Positions 21,304 through 30,238 of a DNA stretch of 40,165 bases are shown here, in pieces (position 1 is the first letter of the stretch; every line of letters begins with the position of its first letter). The notes below the pieces were generated by a model. It was not told the origin of the DNA, ran no database searches, and worked only from the letters and a program-made list of their open reading frames with translations. The translations under genes and the position numbers were made by a program. The stretch is from Acidobacteriota bacterium (GTDB taxonomy: Bacteria; Acidobacteriota; Holophagae; Thermotomaculales; Thermotomaculaceae): contig JALSOA010000061.1 of NCBI GenBank assembly GCA_026986725.1, positions 1 through 40,165 of the forward strand. Reading direction: 5' to 3'.

Positions 21304-23169
21304 ATGAAAAGGGTTATTTTCATAATATTGGTTTTAATAACCACATCAATTACATATGCAAATAATACCTCAAACGACCCGAGGATGTACGGAATAGGTG
21401 CATCTTTTGCAAGACTTGCTCATGTTGAGGGTACAGTTAATGTTTACAGAGATTCCTATAAACTGGAAAAGGCTGAAACAAATCTTCCTTTAAACCCCCT
21501 TGATGTTTTGAAAACCTCTCCAGATAGCAGAGCAGTTGTTCAATTTATAGACGGAACATTGTTGAAGATTGGGGAGGACACCAAGATTGAGTTTCTTGAA
21601 ATAGATGGAAGTAAGGAAAGTTTTGCTATGATAGTGAGATTATGGAGTGGGAGAATTTACTTTGATGTTGAGGATACCGACCAGTTTGGGGACAGAACAT
21701 ACAGGATTGACACAGAAGAAGGGACCATGTTTCTTCTTTCACATGGTCAGTACAGAATTGACAGGAATTCCTATGAGACAGATGTAAAGGTTGTTAGTGG
21801 TAAGATTGAAGTGGATGTAAGTAATGGCGCAACCATTGTAAGGTCAGGTGAAGAGGCTATTGTTAACTCCAGCGGTGCTATTCAAAAGTTTGTGTTTAAC
21901 ACCTTTGACAGAGACGATTTCGACCTGTGGGCTGCAAATTCTTACAGGAGAAAGGTTGTGGTAAGTGAAAGGTATGTGCCGGTTGAGATAAGGAGTTATG
22001 TATATGAGCTGGATTCTTATGGGACATGGGTTTATGACGATGATTTTGATGTTTATGTTTGGCGACCTTACATAGTTGATGTTGATTGGGTACCTTATTC
22101 TTATGGAAGATGGGTATGGTCTCCGTTCGGGATGACCTGGGTTTCTTATTACCCATGGGGTTATGCTCCTTTCCATTATGGATACTGGAGGTTTTCGGTT
22201 TCTTTTGGCTGGGTCTGGGTTCCTGATATTTGGTACTCTCCTGCATGGGTGACCTGGGCATACTGGGATGATTATATAGGCTGGTATCCCTGTTACTATT
22301 ACAGGGGAAGGGTTGTTGCATACCATGTAAGGGGAAGAAGAAGGATCGTTTATGCTCCTATTAGAAGATTTTACAGGGGTGGAAGGTACAGTGTTTCACC
22401 TATTCCTTCAAATAGAAGGATAGTGACCGTAAAAAGGCCGATTTTACCTGATCCTATTGTTTTAAGAAAAAATCCGAGAGAAGCAATAGTCAGGGCGGTA
22501 AGAAAACCTGTGACGAGGGAGATTGTTTTAAGAAGGCTGGTGGAATTGAGAAACAGGGCAGGAGAAAGGGATAGAAGAACGGATATTGGTAGGGTAAGAG
22601 ATAGAAGAGAGTTGTACTCGGGGGTACGAGGAAATAATGGAAGAACAGGCGTTTCAAGAGAAGGAAGGGGTAACTTGGAAGTTATAGTACCCCGTGAGAG
22701 ACAAGGTATTGAAAGGAACAGAACTATAGTAAGAAGGAGAACTATTGATAGAAGGGAGAGAGGGAATGGTAATGGTTATTCCCATGTTATTAGAAGTGAG
22801 GGAAATAGAGGTAACAGGTTTGGGGGAAATGTTGCACACAATACTTCGTCTTCTCGTGTTATAAGAAGTGGGAGAAGTAGAGGTGGTGCAGGGTATTCTG
22901 AAGGTAGAGCCACAGGAAATAAAGTTCACTCCCCTTCTATAAGTTACAGGCAGAGCGAAAGTGGAGAGAGGTACCATACAATTCCAGTTGTAAAGGACAG
23001 AAGACCCATTTACTCCTCTTCATCTAATACCCATAATACCTATTCAAATAGAGGGTTTAAAAAAGTGGGCTCATCTCAACATTTTCGAGGAAACAGTCAT
23101 CGCTATATAAGGATTTCTCCTCGCACCTACTCCTCCCATTCCTCCCATAGGGTGAACAGGAGAAGGTAG
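21304..23169 (+). CDS. Exported FecR-domain/DUF6600 protein with Arg/Ser/Gly-rich tail
   Basis: This 621-residue protein has a Sec signal peptide (1-19), a FecR-type beta-sandwich (about 35-180, with VNVYRDSYKLEKAETNLPL, LDVLKTSPDSRAVVQF and GEEAIVNSSGAIQKF), and a Trp/Tyr-rich DUF6600 region (about 215-350, with DSYGTWVYDDDFDVYVW, VPYSYGRWVWSPFGMTW and FHYGYWRFSVSFGWVWVP). The last 240 residues are low-complexity, very basic and probably disordered. The start at 21304 is fixed by GGGGG upstream and by the sigma-54 promoter, which the longer reading from 21250 would span. It is a surface or periplasmic protein of unknown role, common in Acidobacteriota and Proteobacteria. It stands alone, with its own terminator. 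Confidence 0.82.
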   Translation: MKRVIFIILVLITTSITYANNTSNDPRMYGIGASFARLAHVEGTVNVYRDSYKLEKAETNLPLNPLDVLKTSPDSRAVVQFIDGTLLKIGEDTKIEFLEIDGSKESFAMIVRLWSGRIYFDVEDTDQFGDRTYRIDTEEGTMFLLSHGQYRIDRNSYETDVKVVSGKIEVDVSNGATIVRSGEEAIVNSSGAIQKFVFNTFDRDDFDLWAANSYRRKVVVSERYVPVEIRSYVYELDSYGTWVYDDDFDVYVWRPYIVDVDWVPYSYGRWVWSPFGMTWVSYYPWGYAPFHYGYWRFSVSFGWVWVPDIWYSPAWVTWAYWDDYIGWYPCYYYRGRVVAYHVRGRRRIVYAPIRRFYRGGRYSVSPIPSNRRIVTVKRPILPDPIVLRKNPREAIVRAVRKPVTREIVLRRLVELRNRAGERDRRTDIGRVRDRRELYSGVRGNNGRTGVSREGRGNLEVIVPRERQGIERNRTIVRRRTIDRRERGNGNGYSHVIRSEGNRGNRFGGNVAHNTSSSRVIRSGRSRGGAGYSEGRATGNKVHSPSISYRQSESGERYHTIPVVKDRRPIYSSSSNTHNTYSNRGFKKVGSSQHFRGNSHRYIRISPRTYSSHSSHRVNRRR

Positions 23170-23175
23170 GAGAAG

Positions 23176-23199
23176 AAGGGGGCTTTTGCCCCTTTTTTT
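23176..23199 (+). terminator. Rho-independent terminator after the FecR/DUF6600 gene
   Basis: A GGGGC/GCCCC stem with a TTTT loop, extended by A-T pairs, is followed by seven T residues (23193-23199). The tract overlaps the stop codon of the convergent nfnB gene. On the minus strand the hairpin is followed by TTCTTCT, so it may also end nfnB transcription less efficiently. Confidence 0.9.
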
Positions 23200-24619
23200 A
23201 TTTCCATTCACCGGTTTTAAGGTATCTGTCGATTGATGCTGCAGCTCTTTTCCCCTGGCCCATTGCAAGTATTACCGTTGCTCCACCTGTAACGATGTCC
23301 CCCCCAGCAAATACACCCTTTTTGCTTGTTCTGCCCTCTTCGTCGATCTTTATAATCCCCCATTTTTTCACTTCAATGTCAGGCTGGGTTTCCTGAATAA
23401 GTGGGTTTGGACCCTGACCTATTGCCATAATAACGGTGTCAACCGGGAATTCAAACTCGCTTCCTTCAATTGGTATTGGTCTTCTTCTCCCGCTGTCATC
23501 TGGCTCTCCTAACTTCATTTTTATACACTTTAATGCTTTTACCCATCCGTTTTTATCTCCAATTATTTCAACAGGGTTTGTAAGAAGTTTTAAGATAACC
23601 CCTTCTTCTTTTGCGTGGTGAATTTCCTCTTCCCTTGCAGGCAATTCCTTTTCACTTCTTCTGTAAATAATGTACGCTTCTTTTGCTCCAAGCCTTATTG
23701 CTGTTCTTATGGCATCCATGGCAGTGTTTCCCCCACCTATAACTGCAACCCTTTCTCCTATCTTTACCGGAGTGTCCGCCTCGGGGAACATATAGGCTTT
23801 CATGAGGTTTACCCTTGTTAGAAATTCATTGGCAGAGTACACTCCATTGAGGTTTTCGCCTTTTATACCCATAAAGTATGGAAGCCCTGCCCCTGTCCCT
23901 ATAAATACTGCGTCAAAACTCTCTTCTTTTAGAAGTTCGTCAATTGTGTATAGCTTCCCGATAATTGCAGAGGTTTTTATTTCAACACCCATCTCTTTAA
24001 GTTTCTCAACTTCAACTTCCACTATTTTCTTTGGAAGCCTGAATTCTGGGATACCGTAAACCAGAACACCTCCCGGTTTATGCAGGGCCTCAAATATCAC
24101 TATTTTATGACCTTTTTTGGCGAGTTCCCCTGCACAGGTTAAACCTGCCGGGCCAGACCCTATTATTGCAACCTTTTTTCCTGTGGGAGGCTCAATTTCA
24201 TATCTTTCTTTTTTCCCGCTTTGAATAAACCAGTCGGCTGCAAATCTTTCAAGCCTTCCTATTGCAACAGGTTTAAATCTTTTACCCATAATGCACTTCT
24301 CTTCACACTGATCTTCCTGAGGGCAGACCCTTCCGCATATAGCGGGAAGTGAGTTGTATTTTTTAAGGGTATAGTAAGCCTCTTCAAATCTTCCCTCTCC
24401 AATATGTCTTATAAATCCTGGTATGTCTATCCCAACGGGACATCCTTCAATGCAAAGAGGGTTTTTGCATTGAAGACACCTGTATGCTTCTTCAATTGCA
24501 AGTTCTTCTGTGTAACCCAGCGCAACCTCTTTAAAGTTTTTTCTTCTCTCTTCGGGTTTTTGTTCAGGGATTGGGGTTCTTGGTTTTTTGGGTTGTGGTA
24601 TCCACTTCCTGTCAGGCAT
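23198..24619 (-). CDS. nfnB: NfnB/GltA-type large subunit of the ferredoxin-NADP transhydrogenase
   Basis: This 473-residue flavoprotein has an N-terminal domain with two [4Fe-4S] clusters: Cys48, 51, 56 and 60, and Cys95, 99, 105 and 109. A dinucleotide-fold oxidoreductase follows, with GSGPAGLTCAGELAKKG, PGGVLVYGIPEFRLP, VIGGGNTAMDAIRTA and the C-terminal GGDIVTGGATVILAMGQGK. It is homologous to the glutamate synthase small subunit, but no glutamate synthase large subunit is nearby and the nfnA-type partner overlaps by 8 bases (24612-24619). It is therefore best read as the bifurcating subunit that couples NADPH oxidation with NAD and ferredoxin reduction. A sulfide dehydrogenase (SudAB) activity is an alternative, as those enzymes are homologous. 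Confidence 0.88.
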   Translation of the reverse strand: MPDRKWIPQPKKPRTPIPEQKPEERRKNFKEVALGYTEELAIEEAYRCLQCKNPLCIEGCPVGIDIPGFIRHIGEGRFEEAYYTLKKYNSLPAICGRVCPQEDQCEEKCIMGKRFKPVAIGRLERFAADWFIQSGKKERYEIEPPTGKKVAIIGSGPAGLTCAGELAKKGHKIVIFEALHKPGGVLVYGIPEFRLPKKIVEVEVEKLKEMGVEIKTSAIIGKLYTIDELLKEESFDAVFIGTGAGLPYFMGIKGENLNGVYSANEFLTRVNLMKAYMFPEADTPVKIGERVAVIGGGNTAMDAIRTAIRLGAKEAYIIYRRSEKELPAREEEIHHAKEEGVILKLLTNPVEIIGDKNGWVKALKCIKMKLGEPDDSGRRRPIPIEGSEFEFPVDTVIMAIGQGPNPLIQETQPDIEVKKWGIIKIDEEGRTSKKGVFAGGDIVTGGATVILAMGQGKRAAASIDRYLKTGEWK

Positions 24620-25472
24620 GGTGTCCTCCGCATGGCTCTTTTTCTCTTAACTCTTCTAAAAACTTTTTTAATGCCATTTCTTCCATGTCTTTGTACATTG
24701 CCTGTCTCTTCAATAGTTCGTCAAAGTTTACCTTGTGACCATCAAATTCAGGGCCATCAACGCAAACAAATTTTGTGATTCCCCCGACAGACACTCTGCA
24801 TGCTCCGCACATTCCTGTTCCATCAACCATTATTGAGTTTAAACTTACCATTGTGGGTATGTTGTGTTCTTTTGTAAGAAGGGATACGAATTTCATCATT
24901 ATTGCCGGTCCGATAGCAAGAACGAGATCAATTTCTCTTCCTTCCTCTATAAGCCTTTTTAGTTCATCGGTGACAAGACCGTGTCTTCCCTTTGTTCCAT
25001 CGTCTGTTGTCTGGTAGAATTCATCGCTTAAAGCCTTCATCTCTTTTTCAAGTATAAACAGGTCTTTGTTTCTTGCTCCAAGGATTGTAATGATGTGGTT
25101 TCCCACCTCTTTCATCTTTTTGGCAATTGGGTAAAGGGGGGCGGTGCCAACTCCTCCCCCGATGCAGACAACAGTTCCGTATTTCTCAATGTGGGTGGGC
25201 TTCCCGAGTGGTCCCACAACATCGTATACATGTTCCCCTTTTGTTCTTAATCCCATTTCCATTGTCGATTTTCCAATTTCCTGAAAGATAAGGGTTATTT
25301 CTCCTTTTTCCGGGTTTTTATCGGCAATTGTAAGGGGGATCCTTTCACCTTTTTCTGTGTTAATTACCATCACGAATTGCCCTGCCCTGTGCTTCTTTGC
25401 AAGCAAAGGGGCTTTAAGTACCATTTTTTTTATTTTTGGTGCTATCTCTTCAATGTCTTTAATCAGATACAT
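24612..25472 (-). CDS. nfnA: NfnA-type small subunit, FAD and [2Fe-2S] NAD-binding
   Basis: This 286-residue protein belongs to the ferredoxin-NADP reductase group with the dihydroorotate dehydrogenase electron transfer subunit. It has the FAD-binding AGQFVMVI and RIPLTIAD segments, the NAD-binding CIGGGVGTAPLYPIAKKM (103-120), and an iron-sulfur loop with Asp217, Cys222, Cys225 and Cys237. An Asp plus three Cys arrangement has been described for NfnA. It is the first gene of a two-gene operon, with a GAGAGGTG ribosome binding site. The 121 bases upstream are AT-rich and hold no promoter I can name confidently. Together the pair balances NADH, NADPH and reduced ferredoxin, as expected in an anaerobe. 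Confidence 0.9.
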   Translation of the reverse strand: MYLIKDIEEIAPKIKKMVLKAPLLAKKHRAGQFVMVINTEKGERIPLTIADKNPEKGEITLIFQEIGKSTMEMGLRTKGEHVYDVVGPLGKPTHIEKYGTVVCIGGGVGTAPLYPIAKKMKEVGNHIITILGARNKDLFILEKEMKALSDEFYQTTDDGTKGRHGLVTDELKRLIEEGREIDLVLAIGPAIMMKFVSLLTKEHNIPTMVSLNSIMVDGTGMCGACRVSVGGITKFVCVDGPEFDGHKVNFDELLKRQAMYKDMEEMALKKFLEELREKEPCGGHHA

Positions 25473-25593
25473 GGTTCACCTCTCTGATTTTTTAACTTGA
25501 TCCTTTTTAAAAATATCAAATTTTTATTTAAAACAAAAGGGTAAAAAAGAAAAATATCACATTTAAATAGTCAAAACAGTCCTATTGTAGAAT

Positions 25594-26853
25594 TTATTTA
25601 ACCCAATATGGACAGGTATTGTTGCCTTTAAATGTCAATTGTACAAGGTTTGTCCCATTTATATTTATTGAGTAAATCTGGTATTTGCCGTTTCTGTTTG
25701 ATTGAAACGCTATCCTTCTTGAATCCGGGGAAAAGACAGGATTTTCACAAGAGCCCATATTGTATGTTAATTGAATGTTTCTCCCTGTTGTTATTTCGTA
25801 TAAAAAGATTTCAAATCTGTTGTTTTGCATTGACGAGTAAGCAATGTATTTCCCGTCGGGAGACCAGCATGGTTGGTCATTGTAGGTTCCTATTGTGCCC
25901 AGCCTCGTTATGTTAAGTCCTTCAACCGTCATTGTGTATATCTGGGGGTACCCGTACCTGTCAGAGGTGAACACAATTGCTTTGCCTCCCGGAGAAAACC
26001 TTGGGGAGGTATCTATCGCAGTACTTGATGTAAGTCTGTCCATTTCTCCGGTATCAATGTGGTACAGGAATATATCTGTGTTTCCGTTTTTGGATGCAGA
26101 AAAAACAAGCAGTTTGCCGTCAGGTGAGAAGTCTGGGGCTGAGCCTATTCCATCTGCATGGTAGATCCTTTTTATTTTCCCGTTTAAAAAGTAAAGAAAC
26201 AGATCCGGGTTTTTGTCTCTGTAAGATGTAAATGCGATTATGCTTCTGTCAGGAGATATTGCCGGGAAAAGGGTTGTTGACTTCAACCTCGTTAATTGTT
26301 TTATGTTTTCTCCGTTGTAATCCATTATAAATATTTCTCTGTTGCCTGTTCTATTGGAAACAAAGGCTATCTTTGTTGTTGATATACCTCTTGTGCCTGT
26401 AAAAGCATAAACTATGTCGTCAGCAAAACTGTGGACGATTTCCCTGTAAGATTCCTGCTCTCCTTTGTACTTTCTTTTAAATATCTCTTTGCACGCTTCA
26501 AGGTCTGTGACTTTACCGCTGAGTTCAAGTTTTTCGTTGTTTATTTTTATTGTTACTTCAACGAGGATTTTTGCTTCAATAAGGAGAAACTTTTTGCACC
26601 TGTCTTGTTTTTCTTCACTTACAAGGTCAATTGCCTTGTCGCTTACAGGTGAGAATACCCCCGATAATTTCAGGTCCTTTATCAGAAGTTTTCTTAATTT
26701 TTCTTTTTGAGGGTAGTTGCCTTTAAATCTGTCAACTGCAATATTGATTAGAGAGTACCCTTTTGCAGAGAGGTTTATTTCAAATTCCTGTTGACAGAGT
26801 GCAGGTAGAAAGTAGAGAATCAAAAAGATTGATGCAAAGGTTATCTTTTTCAT
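25594..26853 (-). CDS. tolB: TolB, periplasmic Tol-Pal component
   Basis: This 419-residue protein has a Sec signal peptide (1-20), an N-terminal TolB domain (INIAVDRFKGN, LIKDLKLSGVFSPVS) and a C-terminal six-bladed WD40-like propeller. The blades are marked by repeated SPDG-type strands: AISPDRSIIAFTS, DFSPDGKLLVFSA, RFSPGGKAIVFTSDRYG, CWSPDGKYIAYSS and VFSPDSRRIAFQSNRNG. TolB links Pal and the TolQRA motor in outer-membrane constriction. It is the last gene of the long leftward string, 3 bases after the tolA/tonB-like gene. Pal, which usually follows tolB, is absent: the next gene (nfnA) is unrelated and set apart by 121 bases. No clear terminator was seen. Confidence 0.93.
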   Translation of the reverse strand: MKKITFASIFLILYFLPALCQQEFEINLSAKGYSLINIAVDRFKGNYPQKEKLRKLLIKDLKLSGVFSPVSDKAIDLVSEEKQDRCKKFLLIEAKILVEVTIKINNEKLELSGKVTDLEACKEIFKRKYKGEQESYREIVHSFADDIVYAFTGTRGISTTKIAFVSNRTGNREIFIMDYNGENIKQLTRLKSTTLFPAISPDRSIIAFTSYRDKNPDLFLYFLNGKIKRIYHADGIGSAPDFSPDGKLLVFSASKNGNTDIFLYHIDTGEMDRLTSSTAIDTSPRFSPGGKAIVFTSDRYGYPQIYTMTVEGLNITRLGTIGTYNDQPCWSPDGKYIAYSSMQNNRFEIFLYEITTGRNIQLTYNMGSCENPVFSPDSRRIAFQSNRNGKYQIYSININGTNLVQLTFKGNNTCPYWVK

Positions 26854-26856
26854 ATT

Positions 26857-27600
26857 TTACTCCTCGTAGTTAAACCAGATATGAATGCCAATATAGTTTT
26901 CTTTAAAGTTTTCAGGAAGGGGAGGAAGAGGATTTGATTTGAGGACAGCCTCGATAGCGAGTCTATCAAGCCCGGGGTTTCCGCTTGAGATTTCAACTCT
27001 GGCGTCCCTTATCTCCCCGTTTTTCATTACCTTGAAGTACACCTTGACCTTTCCTGTTCCTGTGTATGTTCTAACCCAGTTGTTCCCTATCCTGTCCCTG
27101 ATTATTGCAAGGTAGTATGAATATTCAAAACCAGTTGTGTCAAGATCCATTATTGAAGATGCAGGTGAAGAAAAACCGATCTTTTGTGTGTTTGAATTGT
27201 TACTGGTGTTCTTACCCTTTCTCTTTCCCCTGACAGGGTTGGTTTTTTTGTTTTTTTCCTTTTTTTCTTTTTTTGTACCTGTGTTTATTCCCTTTATTTC
27301 TTTTTTCTTTGTGCTGGTTGCCTTTTTTTGTTTTGAGGGGGTGATGTTTTTATGCTTGCTGGAGTTTAAAGTTACCTTTTGCTCCTTCCCTATACCTGAG
27401 GATGTGGATGGAAGGGTAACAAGGGCAACCCTGTAAACATAAGGTTTTTTTGTTCTTTTGTACCTTGAGTACGAGGCATAAAAGAAAAGAGATACAATTA
27501 AAAGAATGTGTATTAAAAGGGAAATTATTGAATATGCCTTTTTGTCCCTGTCAATTTTCTTTCTGTTGTCAATTAGAATATTAATTGCTAACTTTGCCAT
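26857..27600 (-). CDS. tolA: TolA/TonB-family energy-transducing protein
   Basis: This 247-residue protein has one N-terminal membrane span (about 23-44), a long Lys/Thr/Ser-rich basic linker (about 70-135, lacking the Pro-Lys repeats of TonB and the Ala-rich helix of Escherichia coli TolA) and a C-terminal TonB/TolA domain (YLAIIRDRIGNNW, KVYFKVMKNGEIRDARV, GNPGLDRLAIEAVL, PLPPLPENF). It spans the periplasm and passes force from the TolQ-TolR motor to envelope partners. Position between tolR and tolB favours a TolA role. It overlaps tolR by 20 bases and its ribosome binding site is weak, consistent with coupled translation. Confidence 0.85.
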   Translation of the reverse strand: MAKLAINILIDNRKKIDRDKKAYSIISLLIHILLIVSLFFYASYSRYKRTKKPYVYRVALVTLPSTSSGIGKEQKVTLNSSKHKNITPSKQKKATSTKKKEIKGINTGTKKEKKEKNKKTNPVRGKRKGKNTSNNSNTQKIGFSSPASSIMDLDTTGFEYSYYLAIIRDRIGNNWVRTYTGTGKVKVYFKVMKNGEIRDARVEISSGNPGLDRLAIEAVLKSNPLPPLPENFKENYIGIHIWFNYEE

Positions 27601-28006
27601 TTTTTTCTTCTACAGGGTTTACCACCAGAGAGACATTTTCTATTCCGTTTTTTTTAAGCGCTGAGATTATCCTTATAACTTTCCCGTAAGAAACCTCGCT
27701 GTCCGCCTGAAGGTAAACTCCGTTTACCATTTTCGCCATCTTTTTTATTTTTTCTTCAAATATCCCCCGATGGATCTGTTTGTTGTTTATGAAGATCTCC
27801 CCATTTTTTGTTAGGGTAATGACAACCTTGTTTTCTTCAAGGGGTTTTCCTGTCGTGGTTTTTGGTAGGTTTATGTCTATTCCGCTTTTCATCATTGGTG
27901 CTGCAACCATAAAGATTATGAGGAGTACAAGAACAACATCAACCAGGGGTGTTACATTTATCTCTGCAAGTTGTCTTCCTCTGTTGCTGTCTGGAGTTGC
28001 CTTCAT
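27581..28006 (-). CDS. tolR: TolR/ExbD-family motor protein
   Basis: At 141 residues this is a typical ExbD/TolR protein with a short cytoplasmic start, one membrane span (about 18-38) holding the essential proton-path aspartate in NVTPLVDVVLVLLIIFMV, and a periplasmic domain ending with the ISALKKNGIENVSLVV motif. It forms the proton-driven motor with TolQ. Its start abuts the stop of tolQ with no gap, and its end overlaps the tolA/tonB-like gene by 20 bases. Confidence 0.92.
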   Translation of the reverse strand: MKATPDSNRGRQLAEINVTPLVDVVLVLLIIFMVAAPMMKSGIDINLPKTTTGKPLEENKVVITLTKNGEIFINNKQIHRGIFEEKIKKMAKMVNGVYLQADSEVSYGKVIRIISALKKNGIENVSLVVNPVEEKNGKVSN

Positions 28007-28675
28007 TTATGAAAAATTCCTTTCCACTATCCCTAAAAATTCAAGGGTAAAGTCTTCAATTTCAGCGGATATGTCTTTTATTTGATTAACAAAGTGGTTG
28101 TATCCCCATAATGCAGGAATTGCAACTATCAACCCTGCTGCAGTTGTGATAAGTGCTTCCGCAATGCCGGGAGCAACGGCAACCAGTGAAGCACTCTGGT
28201 GCACGCTTATTGACTCAAAAGCATCTATTATCCCCCAGACTGTGCCGAATAGTCCAACAAATGGTGCTGCTGCAGCCGTTGTTGCAAGGAAATTAAGGGA
28301 TTTTTCAAACCTCCCTATTTCAACTATCTTTGCTCTGTCCAAAACCCTTGCTATGGAGTCAAGGCTTTTTATTTTTGGTTTTCCACTTATGTTTGTCTGG
28401 GTTTTTAACTGGAATGATAGTTCGGAAAAACCTGCTATAAAGAGTCCCGCCTGTGGACTGTATATGAATGGCTTACAGGCCTCTCTTATCTCGTTGAATT
28501 TGTTTGAGGTTCTGAATATCCTTAAAAAAGCGATGGATTGTTTTCTTGCCTTTTTGAATTGGAGGAGCTTCTGGATGATTATTTTCCATGAGCCTATTGA
28601 CAGGATTAACAGTACAAGTATTACAAACCTTGAAACGAGCCCCGAATGTTTTGCTATTTCTATTATGTCAAGCAT
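28007..28675 (-). CDS. tolQ: TolQ/ExbB-family motor protein
   Basis: This 222-residue protein has the three-span layout of TolQ/ExbB. The first span is near 18-33 and the last two sit in the conserved MotA/TolQ/ExbB region with ATTAAAAPFVGLFGTVWGII and GIAEALITTAAGLIVAIPAL, which contain the proline, threonine and small residues of the proton channel. It would assemble as a pentamer around TolR. It lies 1 base after coaD, with AAAAGGGG upstream. Confidence 0.92.
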   Translation of the reverse strand: MLDIIEIAKHSGLVSRFVILVLLILSIGSWKIIIQKLLQFKKARKQSIAFLRIFRTSNKFNEIREACKPFIYSPQAGLFIAGFSELSFQLKTQTNISGKPKIKSLDSIARVLDRAKIVEIGRFEKSLNFLATTAAAAPFVGLFGTVWGIIDAFESISVHQSASLVAVAPGIAEALITTAAGLIVAIPALWGYNHFVNQIKDISAEIEDFTLEFLGIVERNFS

Positions 28676-28676
28676 C

Positions 28677-29171
28677 TCAGTCCCCTTTTAAAAATTTTTC
28701 TTTCAATTTTTTTTCAACATGTGATGGAACAAAGTGGGAAATGTCCCCTCCGAAGGTGGCAACTTCTCTTACCAGGTTTGCAGAAAGGTATGAGAATCTT
28801 TCGTCAGGCATCATAAACACAGTGTCTACATCTTTTAAGAGTTTTCTGTTTGTTAAAGCCATTTGAAATTCGTATTCAAAGTCGGAGATAGCCCGGATCC
28901 CTCTTAATATTGCTTTTGCTTTTATTGTTTTTACATAGTCAACTAAAAGCCCTGTGAAACTTGAAACCTCAATTTTTTCTTCAGGAAGATGTTTTATGGA
29001 TTCTCTTATCATTTCAATCCTCTCTTGCACTGTGAAAAGAGGAGTTTTTGCAGGGTTTATCAGGATTGCAACAACTATTTTGTCAAAAAGTTTGAGCCCC
29101 CTTTCAATTATATCAATGTGACCGAAGGTAATGGGGTCAAATGAACCGGGATAAACAGCCTTAACACACAT
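28677..29171 (-). CDS. coaD: Pantetheine-phosphate adenylyltransferase
   Basis: This 164-residue cytosolic enzyme makes dephospho-CoA from 4'-phosphopantetheine and ATP. It has the nucleotidyltransferase HxGH-type motif in YPGSFDPITFGHIDII (8-23), ILINPAKTPLFT, RGIRAISDFEYEFQMALTNR (88-107) and a C-terminal segment with SSN replaced by SAN (YLSANLVREVATFGGD). Its ATG shares one base with the TAA stop of the preceding SPFH gene. A housekeeping gene embedded in an envelope gene string is common for coaD. Confidence 0.95.
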   Translation of the reverse strand: MCVKAVYPGSFDPITFGHIDIIERGLKLFDKIVVAILINPAKTPLFTVQERIEMIRESIKHLPEEKIEVSSFTGLLVDYVKTIKAKAILRGIRAISDFEYEFQMALTNRKLLKDVDTVFMMPDERFSYLSANLVREVATFGGDISHFVPSHVEKKLKEKFLKGD

Positions 29172-30238
29172 TACTTTTTTCTTTCTCCCTTTTTGGTTTT
29201 GTTTTCTTCTTTTTTCTCAATGTGGTTAACAACTTTTGATGCAACCAAGTTTTTAAGTAACGAGTTTACATCAACGAATGAAACGGTACCATTATCAGAA
29301 ACTGGAACAATAATAATCTTTTTGCCTTTGAGGCTTTTTATGAGTCTGTCTGCAACAAGGTTGATACCACCAGGTCCGCTTAAAGCACGGTTGAGTTCCA
29401 TTAAAGCCTCTGCTTCTGCCTTTTTGAGGGCAAATAGTGCTTCAGCATTCTTTTTTGCAGCGTATAGTATTGCATCTCCTTTTAATTTTGATTGCTGGTA
29501 AATACCCTTTGCCTTTTCAATCTCTTTGTTTGCTTTTGCCTGTGCCTCAAACTTCTTTCTGTTTGCATCTTCCTGTGCTGCTTTTGTTAATGCCACATAT
29601 TCAAGTGCTTTTTGCTCATATATCTTTCTTTCTTCAATTGCCTTTTGATACCTTGAGTTAAACCTGTAATCCTTTAAAAGTATGTCTGTTATTTCAAGCC
29701 CTGAGTTTTCAAGTTTTTTATTCAATGATTCTTTTGCTTTTTTTACGGCATTTTCCCTTTTTTTGGCTTCATAAAATTCTTCACTCGTGAGCTGTCCGAG
29801 ATAAAATCTAAGCACAGACCTTGTGATAGGTTTTATAATTGTGTTTTGGATTTTTGATATGTTTTCCCCGACATTTGCCACACATAGATAGGCTTTTGCT
29901 GGGTTAATTTTCCAAGTGACAATAAGGTCAACCCAAACATCGTTGCCCCCGGAGGTTTTTAGTTTAAGATCGTTCCCGATCCATTTGTCGCCCTTTTTGT
30001 GCGTTGCTATCATCTCAAGTTTTTGCTCTGTTTTTTTTACTTTCGTAAATCCCGTAAATGGGGGAAGAAAAAAATGATATCCAGTGTTGTATGTTTTGCT
30101 CACCACGCCCGTTTTTCCAAATGGGTTGAAGTAAATAACCTTGACTCCCACCTCGTCTGTGTCAACATGAATTGAGCAGGTGTAAAGGTATAATGCAACG
30201 ATTGCAAGAACTATAAAGAAGTAAAGTAACTTTTTCAT
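29171..30238 (-). CDS. SPFH/prohibitin-family membrane protein (second of a pair)
   Basis: This 355-residue protein has one N-terminal membrane span (1-20), an SPFH/band 7 domain (about 21-200: VDTDEVGVKVIYFNPFGK, GYHFFLPPF, VDLIVTWKINPAKAY, ILLKDYRFNSRYQKAIEERK) and a long charged helical C-terminus rich in Ala, Lys and Glu (about 200-290), then a Lys-rich tail. SPFH pairs such as HflK-HflC form large ring cages in the membrane, often around the FtsH protease. It overlaps the neighbouring SPFH gene by 4 bases, suggesting a hetero-oligomer. The family is clear but an HflC-specific label is not secure. Confidence 0.85.
   Translation of the reverse strand: MKKLLYFFIVLAIVALYLYTCSIHVDTDEVGVKVIYFNPFGKTGVVSKTYNTGYHFFLPPFTGFTKVKKTEQKLEMIATHKKGDKWIGNDLKLKTSGGNDVWVDLIVTWKINPAKAYLCVANVGENISKIQNTIIKPITRSVLRFYLGQLTSEEFYEAKKRENAVKKAKESLNKKLENSGLEITDILLKDYRFNSRYQKAIEERKIYEQKALEYVALTKAAQEDANRKKFEAQAKANKEIEKAKGIYQQSKLKGDAILYAAKKNAEALFALKKAEAEALMELNRALSGPGGINLVADRLIKSLKGKKIIIVPVSDNGTVSFVDVNSLLKNLVASKVVNHIEKKEENKTKKGERKK

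Noticed and set aside
21844-22326. Antisense frames of 160 and 141 residues opposite the FecR/DUF6600 gene
   Set aside because: They are low-complexity shadows of the Trp/Tyr-rich coding strand, without ribosome binding sites or recognisable domains.
23198-24619. Glutamate synthase small subunit
   Set aside because: No large subunit is adjacent, and the overlapping upstream gene encodes the NfnA/SudB-type partner.
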